A stretch of 64,000 bases of DNA from Gordonia mangrovi (GCF_024734075.1 NZ_CP102850.1:434001-498000), one strand, 5' to 3'; shown: positions 1-10,770, numbered from the stretch's first letter. Notes: generated from the letters alone by a model not told the origin. Numbers and translations: made by a program.

Positions 1-351
1 CTTGCCGTCGCTGAAGTACAACGACAGCGGCACCAACGTGAGGTTGCCGTCGCGGATCTTGCCGATCAGGTTGTCGATCTCTCGACGATGCATCAGCAGT
101 TTCCGATTGCGGCGCGGCGCGTGATTGGTCCACGACCCGCTGCCGTACTCGGGGATGTGGACCGCGCGCAGCCAGATCTCGCCGTCATCGACCGTCGCGA
201 ATGCGTCCGCGAGGGAGGCCTTGCCCTCACGCAGACTCTTCACCTCGGTGCCCAGCAGGGCGATACCCGCCTCATAGGTGTCGAGGATGGCGTAGTTGTG
301 GCGTGCCTTACGGTTGGTCGCGATCACGTTGCGACCTTTCTCCTTCGCCAT
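1..351 (-). CDS. smpB: SsrA-binding protein SmpB (3' end cut by window)
   Basis: SmpB binds tmRNA and delivers it to stalled ribosomes for trans-translation. The minus strand reads [20 protein letters not shown] and continues through the family's [13 protein letters not shown] core and a GEIWL segment. The start is the ATG at 351, preceded by a GGAGG ribosome site. About 117 codons are inside the window; the stop and basic tail lie beyond position 1. It is the last gene of the ftsE-ftsX-smpB order also known from M. tuberculosis, 50 bp after ftsX. Confidence 0.95.
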   Translation of the reverse strand, partial: MAKEKGRNVIATNRKARHNYAILDTYEAGIALLGTEVKSLREGKASLADAFATVDDGEIWLRAVHIPEYGSGSWTNHAPRRNRKLLMHRREIDNLIGKIRDGNLTLVPLSLYFSDGK

Positions 352-401
352 TGCTGCACCTCCTCGTTCCCATCTCGTCGTGCCGATCTCGTCGGCCCCG
401 A

Positions 402-1310
402 TCACTCGCGCACATAGACCCGCAACGTCACGTAGGCGGTGACACCCGACAACAGGATTCCCGCCAGGATCAACCACGGCGACACGAACAGCACGTCGGA
501 GATCCCGATACGCGCCAGGATGTTCACACCGTACAGATCGCGTAGAGCGTTGTCGAAGAAGAAAACCTTGGCCGCGAACAGCCCGCCGATCGCCAGGAAT
601 GCACCGGCGAGGGCGGCGACCACCGCCTCGAGCAGGAACGGGAGCTGGGTGTACCAGCGGGTGGCGCCCACCAGCCGCATGATCGACACCTCGGTGCGCC
701 GGGTGAACGCCGCGATCTGCACGGTGTTCACGATCAGCAGGATGGCGGCCACCGCGAGGACCATCGCTACCGCGAACGCCGCATTACGGGTCCCGTCGAG
801 CACGCTGAAGATGCGTTGGACGAGTTCGCGTTGGTCGAGCGCGCCGTCGACACCGAGATCTTTGCGGTCCTTGTATTTGTCGAGCACCGCGCCGAACTGC
901 GCCGGGTCCGACATCCGCACCTTCAGCGACGCCGGGATCGTGCCTTCCCGGATGTTGTTGGCGATGTCGGGATTGTCCTTGAAGGTCTGTTTGGCCGCCT
1001 CGAAAGCCTCCTCGCGGTCGATGAAGGTGACCGAACCCACCCCCGGCTCGTTCTCAATGTCGGTCCGCAGCTCCGCGCACGGCGATTCCTGGCAGTTCGG
1101 GTCGGCATCGGAGACGGCGTCGTTGACGAAGAACTGCATCTCGACCCGGTCGAGGAAGATCTGCTGACTCTTGTCGGCCATCTGGATGACCAACAGTCCG
1201 CCGCCGAACATGCCCAGCGTGATCGCCGTGGTCAGGACCATGGCGATGGTCATGGTCACGTTGCGTCGGAAACCGTTGAGGACCTCGCTGATGATGAAGT
1301 TCGCTCGCAT
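402..1310 (-). CDS. ftsX: Cell division protein FtsX
   Basis: This is the membrane partner of FtsE; together they signal to peptidoglycan hydrolases at the septum. The 302-residue protein has one N-terminal membrane segment (about residues 20-45), an extracellular domain of about 120 residues with two close cysteines ([10 protein letters not shown]), and three C-terminal membrane segments. Length and topology fit actinobacterial FtsX. It follows ftsE after 98 bp, without the overlap often seen in this pair, so it may have its own translation start region. The ATG at 1310 opens [17 protein letters not shown], the usual N-terminus. Confidence 0.95.
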   Translation of the reverse strand: MRANFIISEVLNGFRRNVTMTIAMVLTTAITLGMFGGGLLVIQMADKSQQIFLDRVEMQFFVNDAVSDADPNCQESPCAELRTDIENEPGVGSVTFIDREEAFEAAKQTFKDNPDIANNIREGTIPASLKVRMSDPAQFGAVLDKYKDRKDLGVDGALDQRELVQRIFSVLDGTRNAAFAVAMVLAVAAILLIVNTVQIAAFTRRTEVSIMRLVGATRWYTQLPFLLEAVVAALAGAFLAIGGLFAAKVFFFDNALRDLYGVNILARIGISDVLFVSPWLILAGILLSGVTAYVTLRVYVRE

Positions 1311-1408
1311 GGGTCTGTGCGCAGTCCTAACAGAAGTCGAGGGTGTGAGGCGCTACCCCACACGGGCGGGTCACGGGCGGGGCAACGGCGGTCGGCCGAT
1401 GCCCTCGG

Positions 1409-2095
1409 TCAGCCGATTCCATAGACCCCTTGCGGATCGTTGCGGACCAGGTGGCCGTTGTCGAACTCGAGTACGCGCCGGCGCATGGCGTCGACGATGT
1501 GCCGATCGTGGGTGGCCATGATCACTGTGGTGCCGCGGCGGTTCACCCGGTCGAGGACGTCGACGATCTCCTCGCTGGTCTCCGGGTCGAGGTTGCCGGT
1601 CGGTTCGTCTGCCAGCAGCAGCAGCGGCCGATTGACGATCGCCCGGGCGATCGCGACGCGCTGCATCTCGCCGCCGGACAACTCGTTGGGCATGCGGTCG
1701 GCCTTGCCGGACAGGCCGACGTAGTCGAGGACCTCCGGCACGATGCGCCGAGTCGTGGACGGGCTCTTGCCGATCACCTCCAACGCGAACGCGACGTTGT
1801 CGGCCACCGACTTCTGCTGCAGCAGGCGGAAGTCCTGGAAGACGCAGCCAATCGACTGTCGCAGCTTGGGCACCATCCGACCCTTGAGGGTGTTGACGTG
1901 GAAGTCCCCCACATACACATCGCCCGACGTGGGCTTGTCCTCCTTGAGCAGCAGCCGGAAGAAGGTCGACTTCCCCGAACCCGACGGGCCGATCAAGAAG
2001 GCGAACTCCCCCTTGTCGACCTCGAGGGTGAGGTCGGTCAAGGCGGGCCGACTGGACGCCTTGTACTTCATCGTGACGTTCTCCAGCTTGATCAC
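1409..2095 (-). CDS. ftsE: Cell division ATP-binding protein FtsE
   Basis: Cytoplasmic ABC ATPase of the FtsEX complex. The 228-residue product has Walker [10 protein letters not shown] (about residues 36-44), the LSGGEMQR signature and Walker B LLLADEPT followed by the H-loop region ATHDRHIV. I chose the GTG at 2095 ([12 protein letters not shown]): the frame stays open further upstream, but the extra 66 residues are low-complexity Arg/Pro-rich sequence absent from the family, and 228 residues is the normal length. The partner ftsX is downstream. Confidence 0.95.
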   Translation of the reverse strand: MIKLENVTMKYKASSRPALTDLTLEVDKGEFAFLIGPSGSGKSTFFRLLLKEDKPTSGDVYVGDFHVNTLKGRMVPKLRQSIGCVFQDFRLLQQKSVADNVAFALEVIGKSPSTTRRIVPEVLDYVGLSGKADRMPNELSGGEMQRVAIARAIVNRPLLLLADEPTGNLDPETSEEIVDVLDRVNRRGTTVIMATHDRHIVDAMRRRVLEFDNGHLVRNDPQGVYGIG

Positions 2096-2162
2096 GAGAT
2101 GCCAGTGTAGCCACGGCCGCTGAGATGAACGCTCAGGTTTGCCGCGTTCGCGTCGTGGCTGG

Positions 2163-2615
2163 TCAGCGCTCCGGGATTGTGGTGGTCTCCTGCGTGCGTC
2201 CGAAGTTCGGAACCGGCACGCCGGGCAGACCGGGCACGGTGCTGCGTGTGGTGGTCTGGGTGTCGCCGCTGTCGGTTCCCGTCTGCGTATCACCCACGGT
2301 GCCGGTCTCGGTCGAGTCCGTGGGGGCCGTCGTCGTCAGTGAGGCACTCGACGGCGTCGAGCTGAAGCTGGGCTCACTGGTGGTGGTGGAGGACGGGGCC
2401 ACCTGCGCCGGGGGTGGCTGCACGACCCCATATCGCTGCGAGGTGTAGCCGTAGAGCGTGCTGCACCCGAAGAACGCGATCAGCAGCACCGCCGTCGTGG
2501 TCCGGATCGGCGTCTTGTAGACGTGCCCCCAATCGTGCAGCCGCCTGGGGAGGATCCGCCCGTCCTCGTCGGTGCCGTCGCGGGCCTCGGGCCGATCCTG
2601 TGTCTCCTCAGCCAT
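2163..2615 (-). CDS. Small membrane-anchored Ser/Thr-rich protein
   Basis: A 150-residue protein: a charged N-terminus of about 35 residues, one membrane segment (about 38-58, [19 protein letters not shown]), then a long Pro/Ser/Thr-rich tail ([12 protein letters not shown] and similar) predicted to lie outside the membrane. No catalytic motif is visible. The start overlaps the end of the mscS-like gene by 8 bp, so the two are translationally coupled. It occupies the place of the proline-rich membrane protein Rv3103c. Function unknown. Confidence 0.8.
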   Translation of the reverse strand: MAEETQDRPEARDGTDEDGRILPRRLHDWGHVYKTPIRTTTAVLLIAFFGCSTLYGYTSQRYGVVQPPPAQVAPSSTTTSEPSFSSTPSSASLTTTAPTDSTETGTVGDTQTGTDSGDTQTTTRSTVPGLPGVPVPNFGRTQETTTIPER

Positions 2616-3567
2616 CGCGGTCGCGTGCCTTTCCGACCTCGTCGGCCATTGTGGCGGGCGGCCCGCTGCCCGCCTGCACGTCGCGTCCCGGTGCGACCGT
2701 GATGCCCTCGCGCGCCAATGCGCGCACGATGTCGATCCGTAGGGCGCGGCTGACGTCGAACTGTTTGCCGGGCAGCGTCCGGGCGACCATGCGGACGGTG
2801 ATCGAGTCGAGCTCGAGGTTGATCACCCCGAGCGGTGACGGCGAGTCCAGCAGGAGGTCATGCCATCGGCGCTGTTCGTAGAAGGAGTCGCCGACCCGGT
2901 CGAGGGTCTCGTTGACCAGGGCGATGTCGGCGTCGGCGGGGATCGGTACGTCCACGACGGCGCGCGCCCAGTCCTTGGACAGGTTGGTGGCCTTCACGAT
3001 CTGACCGTTGGGAACCGTGATCACCTCACCCTCACTCGTCCGCAGTTTGGTGACGCGCAACGTGACGTCCTCCACCGTGCCCTCGGCCTGGCCGTTGGCC
3101 GACACGGTCAGGACCACCACGTCGCCATATCCGTACTGCTTCTCGGCGACCACGAAGAACCCGGCCAGGATGTCCTGCACGATGCGCTGCGCACCGAAGC
3201 CGAGTGCGGCACCCAGCACCGCGCCGGGGCCGGCCAAACCGGTGAGCGGTATACCGAAGATCACCAGAATCCTGATCAGCACCATGATCCCGACCACCAC
3301 GATGAGTGTCCATGCGACCACATCGACGAGCGCCCGCCGATGTTTGGCGTCCTCGGTCTGGACGATCAGATCGCTGGTGTCGAACTGCACCTTGAGGCGG
3401 GCGGCGTAGGCGTCGGCGCCCCATCTGATGAACCGCATGACCAGCAGACCACCGAGGATCCAGATGAGGATCTCGAGGCCGTCGGTGGCCATCCAGACAT
3501 AGAGCCGCCCGATGACGGCCTGGGTAGCGCCGGGGGCAAAGGCCAGCGGCGTCAGTTCGGCCGCCAT
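2608..3567 (-). CDS. MscS-family small-conductance mechanosensitive channel
   Basis: A 319-residue membrane protein with about three transmembrane segments in the first 110 residues. The pore-lining helix is the Gly/Ala-rich stretch GPGAVLGAALGFGAQRIVQD, followed by the beta domain typical of MscS (GDVV, EGTVEDVTLRVTKLRT, VPNG). It should open under membrane tension and release solutes. The ATG at 3567 lies one base after the prfB stop; longer frames upstream are out of character. It occupies the Rv3104c position. Confidence 0.9.
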   Translation of the reverse strand: MAAELTPLAFAPGATQAVIGRLYVWMATDGLEILIWILGGLLVMRFIRWGADAYAARLKVQFDTSDLIVQTEDAKHRRALVDVVAWTLIVVVGIMVLIRILVIFGIPLTGLAGPGAVLGAALGFGAQRIVQDILAGFFVVAEKQYGYGDVVVLTVSANGQAEGTVEDVTLRVTKLRTSEGEVITVPNGQIVKATNLSKDWARAVVDVPIPADADIALVNETLDRVGDSFYEQRRWHDLLLDSPSPLGVINLELDSITVRMVARTLPGKQFDVSRALRIDIVRALAREGITVAPGRDVQAGSGPPATMADEVGKARDRDG

Positions 3568-3568
3568 G

Positions 3569-4690
<1,122 letters not shown>

Positions 4691-4752
4691 CAAGACTACC
4701 GTCGCGAAACCGACCAGGGCTGCCCCCTGTCCGTCGAGCGGTCCCGACGCGG

Positions 4753-5139
4753 TCAGGCGGGTGGGATCGAACCCGGATCGGCGGGCGGCAGCTCGCCGAA
4801 CCGCCACGACGACGTGGCCTTGCCGGGCTTGTACACCACCGGAAGGTCCGCGCCGATCTGCGGCCACGGATCGGTCTCGCCGAGCACCAGCGTCCCGTAC
4901 ACCTCGGCCGGGTCGGTCTGCGGACCCACGATCGTGCCGGACACGGTGCAGAACCGCTCACCTTTGGCGTCGCCCTGGTCGGGACGTTCGCTGACCCCGG
5001 TGACCGTGAAGGTGCCCTGCACGAACTGCGCGGCACGCGCGCCCGACAGCGGACGTGGGTTGCGGCCGCGCTGCCATTGCACGACGAGCGCCACGAGTAC
5101 CGCCGCGATGATCACAGTGAATCCGACCGCAAGCCACAT
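4753..5139 (-). CDS. Membrane-anchored hypothetical protein
   Basis: A 128-residue protein with one N-terminal membrane helix (about residues 3-22, [20 protein letters not shown]) followed by a soluble domain of about 100 residues containing GTFTVTGV and GTIVGPQ strands and ending [11 protein letters not shown]. It is likely anchored with the domain outside. The ATG at 5139 is preferred to the upstream GTG because the helix follows at once. It lies 62 bp upstream of prfB on the same strand. I do not recognise the family. Confidence 0.7.
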   Translation of the reverse strand: MWLAVGFTVIIAAVLVALVVQWQRGRNPRPLSGARAAQFVQGTFTVTGVSERPDQGDAKGERFCTVSGTIVGPQTDPAEVYGTLVLGETDPWPQIGADLPVVYKPGKATSSWRFGELPPADPGSIPPA

Positions 5140-5255
5140 GCCGGTCACCCTACCGGTCGGGCGCCGGCACACCGGGCGTTCGCGGGCCGTGGAGGCCTCT
5201 CGTGGGCACGCCGGGACGTCACGGACCCCGGCCCGCGTGGCGCTAACCTACCCGC

Positions 5256-6074
5256 ATGCCATTTGACAGCGTCGCGACCGGTCACGAGCGCTCCGACGAT
5301 CTCGAACTCGCGTTGTCGCTCGCCGATTCGGCCGACGCGTTGACCATGCAGCGGTTCGGGGCGGTGGACCTGCGCGTCGACGACAAACCGGACCTGACGC
5401 CCGTGTCCGATGCCGACCTCGCCTGCGAGACGATGGTGCGGCAGCGACTCGCTGCCCGTCGTACCGACGACGCGGTTCTCGGCGAGGAGTTCGGCGGCGA
5501 CGCGGCGCTCACCGGCCGCCAGTGGGTGGTGGACCCGATCGACGGCACCAAGAATTTCGTCCGCGGTGTGCCGGTGTGGGCCACCCTCATCGCGTTGCTC
5601 GACGACGGTGTCCCGCGGGTCGGGGTGGTCTCGGCCCCGGCACTGCGACGACGCTGGTGGGCGGCGGAGGGACTCGGCGCGTTCAGCGTGTTCGACGGGC
5701 AGGAGTTCCCGCGCCGCCTGTCGGTGTCCGGTGTGTCCGAGCTGTCGTCGGCGAGCCTGGCCTTCTCCAGCCTGTCCGGGTGGCGCGATCGCGGTATCCG
5801 CGACGAATTCGTCGCCCTGACGGACTCGGTGTGGCGGGTCCGCGGGTACGGCGACTTCTACAACTACTGTCTCGTCGCCGAAGGCGCCGTCGACATCGCC
5901 GCCGAGCCGGAGGTGTCGCTGTGGGACCTGGCCGCCCTCGACGTCATCGTCCGGGAGGCCGGTGGGCGGTTCACCGCACTCAACGGCTCCGACGGTCCGT
6001 CCGGCGGGAGCGCGGTCGCCACCAACGGATCGCTGCACGATGCGGTCCTCGGCGCCCTGACACCCGGCAACTGA
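5256..6074 (+). CDS. hisN: Histidinol-phosphatase, inositol-monophosphatase fold
   Basis: A 272-residue Mg-dependent phosphatase of the IMPase superfamily. The metal-binding motifs are present in order: GEEFG (about residue 76), DPIDGTKNF (about 91-99) and [15 protein letters not shown] near residue 225. The closest recalled relative is the histidinol-phosphatase of mycobacteria and corynebacteria (Rv3137), which does the penultimate step of histidine synthesis. Activity on other sugar phosphates cannot be excluded by sequence. It is transcribed divergently from the prfB cluster. Confidence 0.88.
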   Translation: MPFDSVATGHERSDDLELALSLADSADALTMQRFGAVDLRVDDKPDLTPVSDADLACETMVRQRLAARRTDDAVLGEEFGGDAALTGRQWVVDPIDGTKNFVRGVPVWATLIALLDDGVPRVGVVSAPALRRRWWAAEGLGAFSVFDGQEFPRRLSVSGVSELSSASLAFSSLSGWRDRGIRDEFVALTDSVWRVRGYGDFYNYCLVAEGAVDIAAEPEVSLWDLAALDVIVREAGGRFTALNGSDGPSGGSAVATNGSLHDAVLGALTPGN

Positions 6075-6107
6075 CCCGTCGGACTCGGTTGGTGACCGCA
6101 CCGGGCG

Positions 6108-6767
6108 TCAGAGGTCGGTCGCCGACTCCTCGTCGAGAACGACGAAGTCGGTGGCGGCGGCCTTCATCTCCGACAGTCGTCCGTAGTGCACGCCGGAGCC
6201 GGCGTCGGACAGGATCGCCTGGTGGATCGGCACGGCCACCCGCGGGGCCATCGCCCGCAGGTAGTCCACGGATTCGCTGAGTTTCATCCATGGCGCAGCC
6301 GACGGCAGGGCCAGCACGTCGATCTTCTCGAACGGGATGTAGAACGAGTCGCCGGGATGCATGAACCGCCCGGTCATCGACTTGGTGTCCAGGACGTAGG
6401 CGACGTTGTCGACCACCGGGATCTCGGGATGGATCACCGCATGCCGGCCGCCGGTGAAGCGAGCGGTGACCGGACCGACCTGGGTGTGTGAACCGGCGTT
6501 GGCGATGGTCCACGGGCCGGCGACGTTGTCGTCGTTGAGTTGAGTGGCCGTCTGTGGATCGGCGAAACGCACCGCCTGTGGGTTGGCTGCGATCAGGTCG
6601 GGAAGCCGGGTGACGTCACAGTGGTCCGGGTGCTGATGGGTGATGAAGACGGCATCGAGATCGGTGAGACCCTCGAATCCGTGAGAGAAGCTGCCCGGGT
6701 CGAACAGGATCTTGGTGCCGTCGATCTCCACCAGAACGCATGAGTGACCGAAATGTGTGAGCTGCAT
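6108..6767 (-). CDS. Metallo-beta-lactamase-fold metal-dependent hydrolase
   Basis: About 219 residues. The conserved opening MQLTHFGHSCVLVE and the metal motif THQHPDHCD (HxHxDH) near residue 45 mark the UlaG/YtnP-like group of the MBL fold; later ligands are likely in GGRHAVIH and HPGDSF. Substrate unknown. The start is uncertain: ATG 6767 begins the conserved domain, while GTG 6776 has a better-spaced GGAGAG and GTG 6803 is also in frame. It lies downstream of the DUF2752 gene on the same strand. Confidence 0.85.
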   Translation of the reverse strand: MQLTHFGHSCVLVEIDGTKILFDPGSFSHGFEGLTDLDAVFITHQHPDHCDVTRLPDLIAANPQAVRFADPQTATQLNDDNVAGPWTIANAGSHTQVGPVTARFTGGRHAVIHPEIPVVDNVAYVLDTKSMTGRFMHPGDSFYIPFEKIDVLALPSAAPWMKLSESVDYLRAMAPRVAVPIHQAILSDAGSGVHYGRLSEMKAAATDFVVLDEESATDL

Positions 6768-6839
6768 GATCTCCACTCTGCTCTCCGACGGCGCCGACGT
6801 CACGTCGCCGCGACGGGCACGGGCATGGGCATGGGCGAT

Positions 6840-7349
6840 TCACACCACGAGAGCGAAGAAGCCCCAACCGAATCCGGCGTCGAGCATCCGCGCGAGTCCG
6901 TAGCCGACCCACATGACGAGTACGACGAGCGCGACACGGCCGGTCAGGACTCGCTGCGCCCGGTTCAGCGCGCCACCACCGGCGAGTGCCGTCCACAACG
7001 CCACCCCCGTCACCACCACCGCCACTGTCAGGAACAGCGGTCCGAACCAGTTGAGGCCGAACGCGCCGACCACGTCGCCGTGCCCGAGGGCGACCCAACT
7101 ACGCGTCAGGCCACAGCCCGGACAGGGCAGACCGGTGAGGTGCGCAAACGGACACAGTCCGGGCCCGTCGGCGAGCGCCTCCGGCGACACCCCGACGGCC
7201 GCCCCCACCGCCGCCGCTCCCGCCAGGGACACCGCCGCGGCCGTCCCGCGCCCCCACTCGGTTCCTCCCCCGCGTATCGCTTCATCCCCCTGCGGCCGTG
7301 GGGGGACGAGGCCAGACCCGGGGGACGAACTGTCGGGGCGAACGGTCAC
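6840..7349 (-). CDS. DUF2752 membrane protein
   Basis: A 169-residue protein carrying the DUF2752 hallmark CPFAHLTGLPCPGCGLTRSW, with three cysteines and the GLTR motif, followed by two hydrophobic segments (FLTVAVVVTGVALW and VALVVLVMWVGYGLA). An earlier Ala/Gly-rich segment may be another helix. The role of DUF2752 proteins is not established; the CPxCG arrangement suggests metal or redox chemistry, which is inference. It precedes the MBL-fold gene by about 70 bp and may form an operon with it. Confidence 0.85.
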   Translation of the reverse strand: MTVRPDSSSPGSGLVPPRPQGDEAIRGGGTEWGRGTAAAVSLAGAAAVGAAVGVSPEALADGPGLCPFAHLTGLPCPGCGLTRSWVALGHGDVVGAFGLNWFGPLFLTVAVVVTGVALWTALAGGGALNRAQRVLTGRVALVVLVMWVGYGLARMLDAGFGWGFFALVV

Positions 7350-7375
7350 CCGACCAGCGTAGTGCGTGACAAGTT

Positions 7376-7415
7376 CCTTACCGAGGAGTAAGGTCTGGAC
7401 TTACTATCGAGTAAG
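7376..7415. promoter_or_regulatory. Twin inverted repeats CTTAC-N6-GTAAG upstream of fadE24
   Basis: Two copies of the same dyad, CCTTACCGAGGAGTAAGG (7376-7393) and CTTACTATCGAGTAAG (7400-7415), sit 23 bp apart (start to start), about two helical turns, 60-100 bp before the fadE24 start. Paired palindromes at this spacing are typical of a dimeric repressor of the TetR type bound twice. The second dyad contains a possible -10 (TACTAT). The cognate regulator is not in the adjacent DNA. Confidence 0.65.
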
Positions 7416-7474
7416 ATAGGGGTCGACGCCACACCCGGCACGACCCCGACCGCCCGAGAACAGGCTGGTGCACC

Positions 7475-8860
7475 ATGACCTCACAAACCGAAGCGCGGCA
7501 CACCGAACCCCGCGACACCTCCGCCGTCGGGAAGAACCCGCATCCCCGCAACTTCATCGGCACCGCGATGCGCGTGCTGACGACGGTGACCGGATCGGAG
7601 TTCGCCGAGAAGTACAACATCCGCGAACCCCTCAATCGCATCGCCTACCAGGGCACCAAGACCGGGTTCCAGACGCTGGGCGCCGCGAACCGCGCGTTCA
7701 AGGCCGCACAGGGCGGATCGGGGCAGGCGAAGCGTCTGACCACCTCCCCCAAGGGGTACTTCAACCTCAACCCCGACGACGAACAGCAGATGATCGCCGA
7801 GACGGTGAAGGAATTCGCCACCGAGATCCTGCGTCCGGCCGCCTACGACGCCGACAACGCGGCATCCGCACCGGACGACATCCTCAAGCGCTGCGCCGAG
7901 CTCGGCATCACCATGATCAACGTGCCGGAGGATCTCGACGGCGCGGCCTCCGAGCGCGGGGTGGTCACCAACGCCCTGGTCGCCGAGGCGATGGCCTACG
8001 GCGACATGGGTCTCGCGTTGCCACTGCTCGCACCGAGCGGCGTGGCCACCACCCTGACCAACTTCGGCACCGACGAGCAGCAGCGCACCTACCTGCCCGA
8101 CTTCGCCGGTGAGAACGTTCCGCAGTCGGCGGTCGTCATCGCCGAACCCCGGCCGCTGTTCGACGCCTTCGACCTCGGCACCAAGGCCACCCGTGTGCCG
8201 AGCGGATACCGTCTCAATGGCGTGAAGTCGTTCGTCCCGGCCGCCGGGTCCTCGGAGCTGTTCCTCGTCGGCGCACAGCTCGACGGACGTCCCGCGCTGT
8301 TCATCGTCGAATCCGACAGCAAGGGCCTGATCGTCGAAGCCGATCCCGGCATGGGTGTGCGCGCCGCCGGGATGGGCCGACTGTTGCTGCAGGACGTGGC
8401 CGTCCCCGAGTCGGCCCTGCTCGGCGGAGCCGACGGCGAGGCCGCGTTCTCGGCCTACCGCGACGTGGTACGGCTGTCACGGCTGGGCTGGTCGGCGCTG
8501 GCCGCCGGGACGGCGAAGGCCGTGCTCGACTACGTGATCCCGTACGTGAACGAGCGTGAGGCGTTCGGCGAGCCGATCTCCAACCGGCAGGCAGTGGCGT
8601 TCATGGTCGCCAACATCGCCACCGAGGTCGACTCCATCCGCCTGGTGACGCTACGCGGCGCGGCCCGCGCCGAACAGGGCTTGTCCTATGCACGCGAGGC
8701 GGCGTTGGCCCGCAAGCTGACCATCGACAAAGGTCTGCAGATCGGCCTCGACGGCGTGCAGTTGCTCGGCGGCCACGGGTTCACCAAGGAGCATCCGGTG
8801 GAGCGGTGGTACCGCGATCTACGTGGCGCAGGTATCGGCGAGGGCATCGTCGTCCTCTAG
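7475..8860 (+). CDS. fadE24: Acyl-CoA dehydrogenase FadE24-like
   Basis: A 461-residue flavoprotein of the acyl-CoA dehydrogenase family, with an N-terminal extension of about 90 residues before the helical domain starts at DDEQQMIAETVKEFA. The C-terminal domain has GVQLLGGHGFTKEHPVERW. The protein ends at GIGEGIVVL, just after the segment where the catalytic Glu normally sits, so it stops short compared with FadE23. Adjacent fadE pairs of this kind are known to form mixed tetramers; here that is inference. Order and size match Rv3139. Confidence 0.9.
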   Translation: MTSQTEARHTEPRDTSAVGKNPHPRNFIGTAMRVLTTVTGSEFAEKYNIREPLNRIAYQGTKTGFQTLGAANRAFKAAQGGSGQAKRLTTSPKGYFNLNPDDEQQMIAETVKEFATEILRPAAYDADNAASAPDDILKRCAELGITMINVPEDLDGAASERGVVTNALVAEAMAYGDMGLALPLLAPSGVATTLTNFGTDEQQRTYLPDFAGENVPQSAVVIAEPRPLFDAFDLGTKATRVPSGYRLNGVKSFVPAAGSSELFLVGAQLDGRPALFIVESDSKGLIVEADPGMGVRAAGMGRLLLQDVAVPESALLGGADGEAAFSAYRDVVRLSRLGWSALAAGTAKAVLDYVIPYVNEREAFGEPISNRQAVAFMVANIATEVDSIRLVTLRGAARAEQGLSYAREAALARKLTIDKGLQIGLDGVQLLGGHGFTKEHPVERWYRDLRGAGIGEGIVVL

Positions 8861-8890
8861 GACGCGACGATCGGTGAGGACACCAACGAC

Positions 8891-10114
8891 ATGAGCATCA
8901 ATCTCGAACTTCCCAAGAAGCTGAACGCGACGATCGATCAGGCCCATCAGGCCGCCGCCGAGATCTTCCGTCCGATCTCGCGGAAATACGATCTGCGCGA
9001 ACATGATTACCCCGTCGAGCTCGACACGCTCGCCAGCCTCTACGACGGCCTGGCCGAGGCGGGTCAGGCCGGCGCCGGCGCCGACGGTGGTCGTAGCCAG
9101 CAGAAGTCGGCCAAGTCACGCCCCGAGGGTGCGGTGGTCAACGGCGGCAACATGCAGTCGGTCATCAACACGATGGAAACGTCCTGGGGCGATGTCGGTC
9201 TCATGCTGACCATCCCGTATCAGGGCCTGGGCAACGCCGCGATCGCCGCCGTCGCCACCGACGAGCAACTCAAGCGGTTCGGCAAGGTGTGGGCCGCGAT
9301 GGCCATCACCGAACCGAGCTTCGGATCCGACTCCGCGGCGGTGTCGACCACAGCCACGCTCGACGGTGACGAGTACGTCCTCAACGGCGAGAAGATCTTC
9401 GTCACCGCCGGTTCGCGGGCCACCCACATCGTGGTGTGGGCCTCGGTCGACAAGAGCCTCGGGCGTGCGGCGATCAAGAGTTTCGTGGTGCCGCGCGAAC
9501 ACCCGGGCGTCGAAGTGGTGCGCCTCGAACACAAACTCGGCATCCGTGTCTCCGACACCGCGGTGATCCGCTTCGAGAACTGCCGCATCCCGAAGGACAA
9601 CCTGCTCGGCTCGCCGGAGGTCGACACCAAGAAGGGCTTCGGCGGTGTCATGCAGACCTTCGACAACACGCGTCCGATGGTCGCGGGTATGGCGGTCGGC
9701 GTGGCACGTGCGGCGCTCGAGGAACTGCGCCGCATTCTCGAGGAGGCCGGCGTCGAGATCGACTACGATCGCCCCGCCGCCGACCAGCATGCCGCCGCAG
9801 CCGAATTCATCCGGATGGAGTCGGATTTCGAGGCCGCGTATCTGCATACGATGCGCGCGGCGTGGATGGCCGACAACTCCGAGCCGAATTCGCTCGAGGC
9901 GTCGATGTCGAAGGCCAAGGCCGGCCGCACCGGCACCGATATCACCAACAAGGTGGTGGAACTGACCGGCACGCTCGGCTATTCGGAGCGACTGCTGGTG
10001 GAGAAGTGGGCCCGCGACTCGAAGATCCTGGACATCTTCGAGGGCACCCAGCAGATCCAAAACCTCATCATCGCCCGTCGGGTGCTGAACAAGAGCAGCG
10101 CCGAGCTGAAGTAG
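8891..10114 (+). CDS. fadE23: Acyl-CoA dehydrogenase FadE23-like
   Basis: A 407-residue acyl-CoA dehydrogenase that introduces the alpha-beta double bond in acyl-CoA using FAD. It has the FAD/substrate motif AITEPSFGSDSAAVSTTA, the central beta-domain VLNGEKIFVTAGSRA, and a catalytic-type C-terminus DIFEGTQQIQNLIIARRVL with the Glu base. It begins 30 bp after fadE24 on the same strand and shares its upstream operators. The match to Rv3140 rests on order and size; the natural acyl chain is not shown by sequence. Confidence 0.92.
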   Translation: MSINLELPKKLNATIDQAHQAAAEIFRPISRKYDLREHDYPVELDTLASLYDGLAEAGQAGAGADGGRSQQKSAKSRPEGAVVNGGNMQSVINTMETSWGDVGLMLTIPYQGLGNAAIAAVATDEQLKRFGKVWAAMAITEPSFGSDSAAVSTTATLDGDEYVLNGEKIFVTAGSRATHIVVWASVDKSLGRAAIKSFVVPREHPGVEVVRLEHKLGIRVSDTAVIRFENCRIPKDNLLGSPEVDTKKGFGGVMQTFDNTRPMVAGMAVGVARAALEELRRILEEAGVEIDYDRPAADQHAAAAEFIRMESDFEAAYLHTMRAAWMADNSEPNSLEASMSKAKAGRTGTDITNKVVELTGTLGYSERLLVEKWARDSKILDIFEGTQQIQNLIIARRVLNKSSAELK

Positions 10115-10128
10115 ACGGTGGACGTCCT

Positions 10129-10174
10129 GGGGTCTCGATACGATCCTCGCCTAGCGGCTCGGACCTACTCGACC
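10129..10174. repeat. Possible dispersed REP-like element
   Basis: The stretch opens GGTCTCGATACGATCC and closes CTACTCGACC, forming an imperfect dyad between fadE23 and the convergent stress-protein gene. Similar 'GGTCTCGATACG...CTACTCGACC' intergenic repeats are, from memory, frequent in Gordonia and relatives. No second copy was seen in this window. It may also act as a terminator for the two convergent genes. Confidence 0.35.
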
Positions 10175-10224
10175 AGCAATTCTTACACGACAGCAGCGGT
10201 TACTCACCTGCGGTGGCTGCGCAC

Positions 10225-10770
10225 TCACTCGCCCTGCCCGCGTAGCGGCGCGAAGTCGGCGGGCACCAGCAGCAGCGGTGTCTTTCGGTTGCCGATCATC
10301 TGCCGCGACACCGACTGCCGCAGCATCGAATCCAGATACGACAGCAGTCCGCCGCGCGGGCTGCCGATGACCACCATCAGCGCGCTGTAGCGATCGGCCA
10401 CGGTGGCCAGCAACTGCGCCGGATCGCCGTGACCGCTGTGATAGGTCCACGACGCCGCGAGGCTGTCGAGAAGGTCTTTGGCATCGGCAGCGTCCGCATC
10501 CACCGTCGCACGGAGCTGCTCACCCCAGTCGGGGGCATCCGGATCGATGGGGAGATCGTCGATGTCGACCACATGGACCACGTGCACATGGGCGTCGAGC
10601 CGACGGGCCAGATCGGCGGTGTAGCGCACGGCGGCGACGCTCGCGGGCGACCGATCCCAGCCGATCACCAGACTCGCCTGCGCGGGCCGGCTCGCTTCCG
10701 GCCCTCGGAGGCGGCGACGCAGCGGCGGATCACCCGGCCGCAGCCCGTAGTCGATGCCATCGTCACTCAT
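10225..10770 (-). CDS. Universal stress protein family protein
   Basis: A single UspA domain in 181 residues. The domain opens SLVIGWDRSPASVAAVRYTADLA and ends with the nucleotide-binding type loop VIGSPRGGLLSYLDSMLRQSVS followed by PLLLVPAD. The G-2x-G-9x-G(S/T) pattern of ATP-binding Usp proteins is only partly kept. ATG 10770 has a GAGAGGG ribosome site six bases upstream; ATG 10776 is an alternative. It lies 25 bp downstream of the crcB pair on the same strand. Confidence 0.82.
   Translation of the reverse strand: MSDDGIDYGLRPGDPPLRRRLRGPEASRPAQASLVIGWDRSPASVAAVRYTADLARRLDAHVHVVHVVDIDDLPIDPDAPDWGEQLRATVDADAADAKDLLDSLAASWTYHSGHGDPAQLLATVADRYSALMVVIGSPRGGLLSYLDSMLRQSVSRQMIGNRKTPLLLVPADFAPLRGQGE

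Noticed and set aside
1371..2114. Alternative 247-codon frame over ftsE
   Set aside because: It lacks Walker motifs; the overlapping frame from GTG 2095 carries all ABC ATPase motifs.
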